A stretch of 6,481 bases of DNA, taken from contig JAEZAI010000628.1 of the NCBI GenBank assembly GCA_023427825.1, forward strand, positions 1 to 6,481, read 5' to 3'. The notes beneath the pieces are model-generated. The model did not search any database, was not told where the DNA came from, and saw nothing but the letters and a program-made list of their open reading frames with translations. The DNA comes from Actinomycetes bacterium (GTDB lineage: Bacteria; Actinomycetota; Acidimicrobiia; Acidimicrobiales; Microtrichaceae). The translations under genes were made by a program, and so were the position numbers. Shown here piece by piece: positions 1 through 4,291 of this stretch (positions within the stretch are counted from its first letter, which is position 1; each line of letters begins with the position of its first letter).

Positions 1-1
1 C

Positions 2-298
2 GAGGAGGACAAGGGCTTCGACCTGATGGCGGCGCTCGAGGCGTGGGTGGCGGCGGCCTGCGACGCCCGGGGCCGCCACCCGAGCACCGGCGGCGCCGAC
101 GCCGCGGACGAGGACGACGCGGAGGAGGAGCCGGCCCGCACCACCAAGCGCGCTGCGGCCAAGCCCGCCAAGCGCACGGCCAGGAAGCCGTCGCCCAAGA
201 AGGAGCCGGCCGCCAAGGGCACGGCCAAGAAGGCGGCGTCGAAGAGCACCGCCAAGAAGACGACCGCCAAGAAGACCCCGGCCCGCAAGACCGCCTGA
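2..298 (+). CDS. ku: C-terminal end of a Ku-like DNA end-binding protein (5' truncated)
   Basis: Only the last 98 residues are in the window; the reading frame is open to the left edge and ends at TGA 296-298. The segment begins with a helix (DLMAALEAWVAAA) resembling the end of the bacterial Ku core. A short acidic stretch (ADEDDAEEE) follows, then a 52-residue basic tail with 15 Lys and 4 Arg built from AKK/TKK-like units. Bacterial Ku is a homodimeric ring that threads onto double-strand break ends and recruits LigD. Lysine-rich tails on actinobacterial Ku are known and are thought to add DNA contacts. The call rests mainly on context: a LigD-type polymerase gene starts 41 bases downstream on the same strand. 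The ring-forming core lies outside the window, so a histone-like protein or a topoisomerase I tail cannot be fully excluded. The tail repeats and composition are seen directly; the Ku identity is inference. Confidence 0.72.
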   Translation, partial: EEDKGFDLMAALEAWVAAACDARGRHPSTGGADAADEDDAEEEPARTTKRAAAKPAKRTARKPSPKKEPAAKGTAKKAASKSTAKKTTAKKTPARKTA

Positions 299-339
299 GG
301 CCGCCCGGCCCGTCGAGTCGAGCACCTCCCTGCACCCAG

Positions 340-1257
340 ATGGCGGACGGCACCCCGGTCCAGATCGACGGCCGGACTCTCTCGGTCACCAACCTCGACA
401 AGGTCCTGTACCCCGACACGCGGACCACGAAGGCCGAGGTCATCGACTACTACGCCCGCATCGCGCCGGTCATGGTGGCCCACACCCAGGGCCGGTGCAT
501 GACCATGCGGCGCTACCCGAACGGCGTCGACGGGAAGTCGTTCTTCGAGAAGCGCTGCCCGTCGCACCGGCCCGACTGGGTGCCGACCGCCGTCGGGCCC
601 GGCGACCGCAAGGGCGAGCTGCGCTACTGCCGCTTCGACGAGCCGGCCGCGATCGTGTGGGCCGCCAACCTGGCGGCGCTCGAGCTGCACGCGCCGATGG
701 CGCGATCGGACGACCTCGACCACCCACTGATGTGCGTGTTCGACCTGGATCCCGGACCGGGCACCGCCATCCCCGAGTGCGCGGCGCTGGCGCTGGAGAT
801 CCGGGAGATCCTCGCCACCGCCGACCTGGACTGCCTGGCCAAGACCTCCGGATCCAAGGGCATGCAGGTGTACGTGCCGTTGAACGACACCGGGCCCGAC
901 GCGGCCGACCACGAGCACTGCGCGTCGTTCGCCCTGGCCGTCGGGCAGATGCTCGCCCAGCGCCACCCGGACGGCGTGACGACGACGATGGCCAAGGCCG
1001 AGCGACCGGGCAAGGTGTTCGTCGACTGGTCCCAGAACGCGCACCACAAGACGACGATCTGCGTGTACTCCATGCGGGCCAGGCCCGCGCCGACGGTCTC
1101 GACCCCGCTCGACTGGGACGAGGTCACGGCCGCGGCCGACGGCGACGACCCGCTCGTGTTCCGGATCGAGGACGTGCTGGCCCGGGTGGAGGAGCGCGGC
1201 GACCTGTTCGCGCCGGCCGTCGAGCTGGTCCAGCACCTGCCCCGCGCCCGCTCCTGA
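340..1257 (+). CDS. ligD: Stand-alone LigD-type NHEJ polymerase/primase (PolDom, archaeo-eukaryotic primase fold)
   Basis: This 305-residue protein matches the polymerase domain of bacterial LigD, which adds ribo- or deoxynucleotides at Ku-bound breaks. It opens with the family signature SVTNLDKVLYP and continues with YPNGVDGKSFFEK. The metal-binding pair is D135 and D137 in FDLDPG, and the third catalytic Asp is D229 in FVDWSQN. The KTT and SMRAR segments (K237-T239, S244-R248) match the conserved triphosphate-contacting region. The motif usually written SGSKGLH reads SGSKGMQ here, placing Gln at position 176 where LigD Pol domains carry His. The protein stops where the Pol domain ends, with no nuclease or ligase domain, so it resembles mycobacterial PolD-type proteins rather than full LigD. 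ATG 340 is chosen because the conserved domain starts about 13 residues later and no other good in-frame start exists. No clear Shine-Dalgarno precedes it, so it may be translated by coupling to ku in a shared transcript. Confidence 0.93.
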   Translation: MADGTPVQIDGRTLSVTNLDKVLYPDTRTTKAEVIDYYARIAPVMVAHTQGRCMTMRRYPNGVDGKSFFEKRCPSHRPDWVPTAVGPGDRKGELRYCRFDEPAAIVWAANLAALELHAPMARSDDLDHPLMCVFDLDPGPGTAIPECAALALEIREILATADLDCLAKTSGSKGMQVYVPLNDTGPDAADHEHCASFALAVGQMLAQRHPDGVTTTMAKAERPGKVFVDWSQNAHHKTTICVYSMRARPAPTVSTPLDWDEVTAAADGDDPLVFRIEDVLARVEERGDLFAPAVELVQHLPRARS

Positions 1258-1282
1258 CGCGCCGCACCGGCCCCGCACCCGC

Positions 1283-1328
1283 TTTGTGATGCTCTTCCGG
1301 GGGAAATGCCCCGGAAAAGCATCACAAA
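1283..1328. terminator. 20-bp stem-loop between convergent genes, probable bidirectional terminator
   Basis: The left arm (1283-1302) and right arm (1309-1328) pair over 20 bp around a 6-base loop (GAAATG). The only irregularity is C1294 opposite A1317. In RNA copied from the minus strand this becomes a G-U wobble, so the stem is continuous in that transcript. It lies 25 bases after the polymerase stop and 16 bases after the aminotransferase stop, between two converging genes. Neither side has a U-tract, so it is not a textbook intrinsic terminator; actinobacterial terminators often lack one. It could instead be a copy of a dispersed palindromic repeat. The stem is seen directly; the terminator role is inferred. 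Confidence 0.7.
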
Positions 1329-1344
1329 ATCGGTGGCGGCGCGC

Positions 1345-2700
1345 TCAGGTGACGAGGGCGGCGACCGCGTCGGCGAACACCGCCGTGTGGTGCTCCACGT
1401 CGGACGCGGTGTGCGAGGGGCAGAACAGCGCCATGTTGTGGAACGGGGTCAGCAGGATCCCCCGGTTCAGGCACCACAGATGGAGGAACCCGTCCAGCTC
1501 GTGGTCGACGGCCGCGGCCGCCTCGGCCCCGTTGCGCGGTGCCGGGCAGAACCAGTACTCGGCCCGGCACCCCAGACGGTTCACCGTCCACGGCAGGTCG
1601 TGGTCGTCGATCACGGCCTGCACGCCGTCCGCCCATGCGTGGGCGAGCGGGACGGCGACTGCGAAGTCCTCCTCGCGCAGCGCGGCGCCGAGCGTGGCCC
1701 GCACCGCGGCCAGGGCGAGCGCGTTGGCGGTGAGCGTGCCGCCGATGCCCGCCACATCGCTGTCGGGACCTTCGACCACGTCCAGGATCCGCGCCGCCAC
1801 CTCATCGGTCATGCCGTAGGCGGCGCAGGGCACCCCGCCGCCGATCGGCTTGCCGATCACGAACATGTCGGGCTCCAGGCCCCACTCCTGCGTGGCGCCG
1901 CCCGGACCGCAGCAGATCGTGTGCGTCTCGTCGATGATCAGCAGGGTGCCGGTGTCGCGCGTGATGCGGCGGAGCGCGTCGTGGTAGCCGGGCTCGGGCG
2001 GGACGATGCCGATGTTCGTGAGCGCGGGCTCCGCGAGCACGGCGGCCACCTCGCCCGAGGCGAGCACCCGCTCCAGCGCCTCGACGTCGTTGAACTGCAC
2101 GACCTCGACCGACAGCGACGGATCGGTCGCCCAGCCGGTGTTGCCGGGTCGCGGCACCACACGACCGTCGTCGTCGAGCACGTTGAGCGCCTCGTCGACG
2201 GTGCCGTGGTAGCACCAGTCGAACACGAGCACCTTCCGGCGCCCGGTGACGTGACGGGCGATCCGGAGGGCGAAGCGGTTGGCGTCGGTGGCCGTCATGG
2301 CGATCTGCCACACCGGGAGCCCGAAGCGGGACCTCAGCTCGTCGCCCACGGCGATCGCGTCGGGCGACGGCAGCATGGTGGTGATTCCCTGGGGCGCCTG
2401 CCGCTCGATGGCCCGCACGGTGGCCGGCAGCGAATGCCCGGTCATGGCGCCGGTGTCGCCCAGGCAGAGGTCGATGTACGTGTTGCCGTCGACGTCGGTG
2501 AAGCGCGCCCCCGACGCGTCGTCCACGAACACCGGGTACGGGCCCGGCCAGCGCGTCATCCAGTTCATGGGCACGCCGGCCAGCAGCGAACGGCGGGCCT
2601 GGGCGTGCAGCTCGGCGGACCGGGGCGTGCGGCGCTCGAACAGCTCGCGCTCCGAGGCCATCAGGCCCTCGAGCCGCCCCCGGTCGACCGCCCCGGTCAC
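1345..2700 (-). CDS. Class III PLP-dependent aminotransferase, glutamate-1-semialdehyde aminomutase-like
   Basis: This 451-residue protein is a fold-type I PLP enzyme of aminotransferase class III, close in layout to glutamate-1-semialdehyde 2,1-aminomutase (usually about 430 residues). K284 in GKPIGGG is the predicted Schiff-base lysine. D257 in IIDETHT should contact the pyridine nitrogen. Y164-H165-G166 in CYHG is the usual ring-stacking segment, and T322 in GGTLTAN is a likely phosphate contact from the partner subunit. The phosphate-binding loop reads TATDAN (136-141) where the family usually has SGTEA. The N-terminal PMNWMTRWPGPYPVF replaces the GVNSPVRAF-like stretch of heme-pathway enzymes, so a role in tetrapyrrole synthesis is doubtful. 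The GTG at 2700-2698 is preferred because an AGGAGG lies seven bases upstream; a GTG at 2706-2704 overlaps the upstream stop but sits only one base from that site. It follows the CMD-family gene by two bases and is probably co-translated with it. The substrate is unknown; a general amino-acid or beta-amino-acid transaminase is possible. Confidence 0.88.
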   Translation of the reverse strand: MTGAVDRGRLEGLMASERELFERRTPRSAELHAQARRSLLAGVPMNWMTRWPGPYPVFVDDASGARFTDVDGNTYIDLCLGDTGAMTGHSLPATVRAIERQAPQGITTMLPSPDAIAVGDELRSRFGLPVWQIAMTATDANRFALRIARHVTGRRKVLVFDWCYHGTVDEALNVLDDDGRVVPRPGNTGWATDPSLSVEVVQFNDVEALERVLASGEVAAVLAEPALTNIGIVPPEPGYHDALRRITRDTGTLLIIDETHTICCGPGGATQEWGLEPDMFVIGKPIGGGVPCAAYGMTDEVAARILDVVEGPDSDVAGIGGTLTANALALAAVRATLGAALREEDFAVAVPLAHAWADGVQAVIDDHDLPWTVNRLGCRAEYWFCPAPRNGAEAAAAVDHELDGFLHLWCLNRGILLTPFHNMALFCPSHTASDVEHHTAVFADAVAALVT

Positions 2701-2702
2701 GC

Positions 2703-3146
2703 TCACACCTCCTCGGCGGCGCCGTCCGCTGCTGCCAGCCGGCGCTGTGCCTTCTCGTACCGGGCGATCGACGTCTCGACCATGGAGTTCAGCCCGGCGC
2801 CCTTGGGCCAGCCCGCGTAGTGCGTGAGGAAGATGACGATCTCCCGCAGGTCGTCCGCGGTGAGGTCGCCCTTGACCAGCGACGAGTCGAGCTGGATGCC
2901 GAGCGTGCCGTCCAGTCCCTCGGCGACCATCAGCCCGATCAGCAGCAGGCGCCGGTCCCGGAGCGACAGGCCCTCGCGCTCCCAGATGTCGCCGAACAGG
3001 TGCTCGACCGTGTAGCCGAAGAAGTCGCCGGGGCCGTCGCTGACCTCGAACGAGTACACCTCGCCCATCCGCTCGAGGCCCCGTCGGCGTTGCGCGGAGG
3101 TGCCGGAAGGGTCGCTGGACGGTCGTGTGTCGGTCGGCTCGGCCAT
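2703..3146 (-). CDS. Carboxymuconolactone decarboxylase (CMD)-family protein
   Basis: This 147-residue, all-helical protein carries the CMD/AhpD fold from about residue 48 to 130. Recognisable blocks are LSLRDRRLLLIGL (60-72), LTADDLREI (95-103) and HYAGWPKG (109-116), the last matching the YAG-P block of PcaC-like proteins. There is no cysteine anywhere, so the CxxC redox centre of AhpD peroxidases is absent and an antioxidant role is unlikely. PcaC decarboxylates gamma-carboxymuconolactone in protocatechuate breakdown, but no other pca gene is present, so the reaction here is unknown. The first 26 residues are polar and probably disordered; a second ATG (M27) exists. ATG 3146 is preferred because a TACGGT box lies six bases upstream, which fits a leaderless transcript. 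The stop is two bases before the aminotransferase start, so the two form an operon and may act in one pathway. Confidence 0.85.
   Translation of the reverse strand: MAEPTDTRPSSDPSGTSAQRRRGLERMGEVYSFEVSDGPGDFFGYTVEHLFGDIWEREGLSLRDRRLLLIGLMVAEGLDGTLGIQLDSSLVKGDLTADDLREIVIFLTHYAGWPKGAGLNSMVETSIARYEKAQRRLAAADGAAEEV
2708..2713 (-). promoter_or_regulatory. Ribosome binding site of the aminotransferase gene
   Basis: A perfect AGGAGG on the minus strand lies inside the last codons of the upstream CMD-family gene. It is seven bases from the GTG at 2700-2698 and one base from the GTG at 2706-2704. The spacing selects the inner GTG as start and points to translational coupling of the two genes. Confidence 0.75.
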
Positions 3147-3152
3147 GCGCTG

Positions 3153-3158
3153 ACCGTA
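3153..3158 (-). promoter_or_regulatory. Putative -10 box of the CMD/aminotransferase operon, leaderless geometry
   Basis: The minus strand reads TACGGT, then six bases, then ATG at 3146. A TANNNT hexamer at this spacing places transcription start on or next to the A of the start codon, which is common in actinobacteria. The -35 region is weak: the best candidate is a TGAACC-like hexamer 18 bases upstream. No Shine-Dalgarno is present, which agrees with a leaderless mRNA. Confidence 0.6.
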
Positions 3159-3217
3159 CCCAACAGGGGCGGGATCGGTTCACCCCGCCACGCCGAGGGA
3201 CGGGCCGGAGGGCCCGG

Positions 3218-3223
3218 TAGCGT
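3218..3223 (+). promoter_or_regulatory. Putative -10 box of the lipoprotein gene, leaderless geometry
   Basis: TAGCGT is followed by exactly six bases (GGCGAG) and then the GTG start at 3230. This is the same spacing as in the divergent promoter facing it. Transcription would start at or next to the GTG. No convincing -35 hexamer is visible. The GGCGAG touching the GTG is too close to act as a normal ribosome binding site. Confidence 0.55.
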
Positions 3224-3229
3224 GGCGAG

Positions 3230-4156
3230 GTGCTGCGTCGCCGTGCCCTCGTCCTGTTCGCCACCTTCGCCGCCGTGTCGATGGTGCTCGCCGGCTGCCT
3301 CCCCGGCGCCGGCCGCACGTGGCACGGGCCCGACCCGGTCCGTGCGATCCCGTTCAAGGGCCTCGGCGCGTGGTGGGACATCTGGGACTGGTCGCCCACG
3401 TTCACCGGCGGGTCGCCGGCCGTCGGCCTGTCCGCCGTCGACCGCCTCGCGAACTCGGGCGTCCAGACCCTGTACATCCAGACCGCGTCGTACCGGAACC
3501 CGGCGATCGTGCTGGACGAGGCGCTGCTGCGCCGCATCATCGGGCGGGCCCACGCCCGGGGCATGAAGGTCGTGGGCTGGTACCTGCCGCAGTTCCTGGA
3601 CACCGGCATCGACATCAAGCGGATGTCGGCCATGGTCGGCCTGGGCGTGGACGGCATCGGGATCGACATCGAGTCGACCGACAACCCGAACGTGGCCGAC
3701 CGGACCGACAAGCTGCTCGCCGAGGTGAAGTTCCTGCGCATGCTCCATCCCGACGTCCCCATGGCCGCCATCCCGGTCACGCCGGTGATCTGGGAGCAGC
3801 TGAACCGCTCGTGGTGGCCGAACTTCCCGTACCGGGAGCTGGCGAACTACTTCGACGCGTGGATGCCGATGGCGTACTGGAGCTACCGCAAGGCGGGCAG
3901 CTTCCCGGAGTGGGGCGACCCGTACCGCTACACCTACGAGTCGGTCGTGCGGCTGCGAACGCTGACCGGACGCCCCAACCTGCCGGTCCACCCGATCGGC
4001 GGCGAGGGCGCCGGGATGACGCCCGACGACGCCGCGCTCATGGCCCGCGCCGTCGCCGACTCCAACTCGATCGGCGGCAGCATCTACGACGACCGGTCCA
4101 CGCCCGCCGACGTGTACCCCGTCCTCGGCTACCTGCGCCGGGCCCAGGTCAAGTAG
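3230..4156 (+). CDS. Lipoprotein with a glycoside-hydrolase-like TIM barrel
   Basis: This 308-residue protein starts at GTG with an RRR-containing N-region, a hydrophobic stretch and a lipobox LAGC (20-23), so it should be lipidated on C23 and held on the outer face of the cytoplasmic membrane. The rest looks like a (beta/alpha)8 barrel: strands end in TLYIQTA, MKVVGWYLP, GIGIDIES, MAAIPVTP, AWMPMAYW and LPVHPIGGEG. The fourth strand reads DGIGIDIE (141-148), close to the GH18 chitinase signature DGxDxDxE but with Gly144 in place of the middle Asp. D146 and E148 keep the acidic pair, and MPMAYW (212-217) recalls the GH18 M-Y-D/W strand. It is therefore probably a sugar-acting or sugar-binding surface protein, perhaps on cell wall or exopolysaccharide; the substrate is unknown. 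The signal peptide and the leaderless promoter both support GTG 3230 as start. It diverges from the CMD operon and converges on metH. Confidence 0.82.
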   Translation: MLRRRALVLFATFAAVSMVLAGCLPGAGRTWHGPDPVRAIPFKGLGAWWDIWDWSPTFTGGSPAVGLSAVDRLANSGVQTLYIQTASYRNPAIVLDEALLRRIIGRAHARGMKVVGWYLPQFLDTGIDIKRMSAMVGLGVDGIGIDIESTDNPNVADRTDKLLAEVKFLRMLHPDVPMAAIPVTPVIWEQLNRSWWPNFPYRELANYFDAWMPMAYWSYRKAGSFPEWGDPYRYTYESVVRLRTLTGRPNLPVHPIGGEGAGMTPDDAALMARAVADSNSIGGSIYDDRSTPADVYPVLGYLRRAQVK

Positions 4157-4172
4157 CCCTGCCCAGCCCGCC

Positions 4173-4219
4173 GAACTCGTACGTCGGCAGCCACATGGGC
4201 GACGGCGACGTACAAGTTC
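4173..4219. repeat. Palindromic repeat copy 1 (47 bp), hairpin in a convergent junction
   Basis: Positions 4173-4186 pair with 4206-4219 over 14 bp. One position is irregular: C4178 opposite A4214, which is G-U in minus-strand RNA. It matches copy 2 at 44 of 47 positions, with the 16-base centre (4188-4203) identical. It begins 16 bases after the lipoprotein stop, so it may serve as that gene's terminator. No U-tract is present. Confidence 0.8.
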
Positions 4220-4232
4220 CCCGGTGGTCGTC

Positions 4233-4279
4233 GAACTCGTACGTGCGCAGCCACATGGGCGACTGCGACGTACAAGTTC
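4233..4279. repeat. Palindromic repeat copy 2 (47 bp), probable metH terminator hairpin
   Basis: This copy starts exactly 60 bp after copy 1. It pairs 4233-4244 with 4268-4279 (12 bp), then has a bulged G4245, then pairs 4246-4250 with 4263-4267 (5 bp), making the longer stem of the two. C4238 faces A4274, again a G-U wobble in minus-strand RNA. It lies 12 bases after the metH stop, a good terminator distance. The three differences from copy 1 all lie in the upper stem, and the T4264 change allows pairing with A4249. Confidence 0.8.
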
Positions 4280-4291
4280 GACCAGGCAGCC

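Noticed and set aside
43..339. A 99-codon N-terminal extension of the polymerase running through ku
   Set aside because: It is the shifted-frame translation of the Ku tail. The conserved polymerase domain begins just after ATG 340.
1306..2820. A 504-codon open frame on the plus strand
   Set aside because: It is antisense to the aminotransferase, is rich in Arg, Gly and His in a shadow-frame pattern, and has no recognisable domain.
1345..3780. An 811-codon open frame on the minus strand that continues through the aminotransferase gene
   Set aside because: Only the part from about 2700 down codes for a recognisable protein. The upstream part overlaps the CMD gene in another frame and lies antisense to the lipoprotein, as expected for stop-poor GC-rich DNA.
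2939..3991. A 350-codon minus-strand frame antisense to the lipoprotein
   Set aside because: The plus-strand gene has a signal peptide, lipobox and barrel motifs; the antisense frame has none and is a composition artefact.
4173..4279. A minimal CRISPR array
   Set aside because: There are only two copies, the repeats are long palindromes, the spacer is 13 bp, and there are no cas genes. Hairpin or REP-like repeats explain it better.
4157..4291. Small repeat-containing peptides encoded by the tandem repeats
   Set aside because: The 60-bp period keeps frames open on both strands, producing repeated peptides, but there is no independent start with a ribosome binding site. The open frames are extensions of shadow frames of the neighbours.
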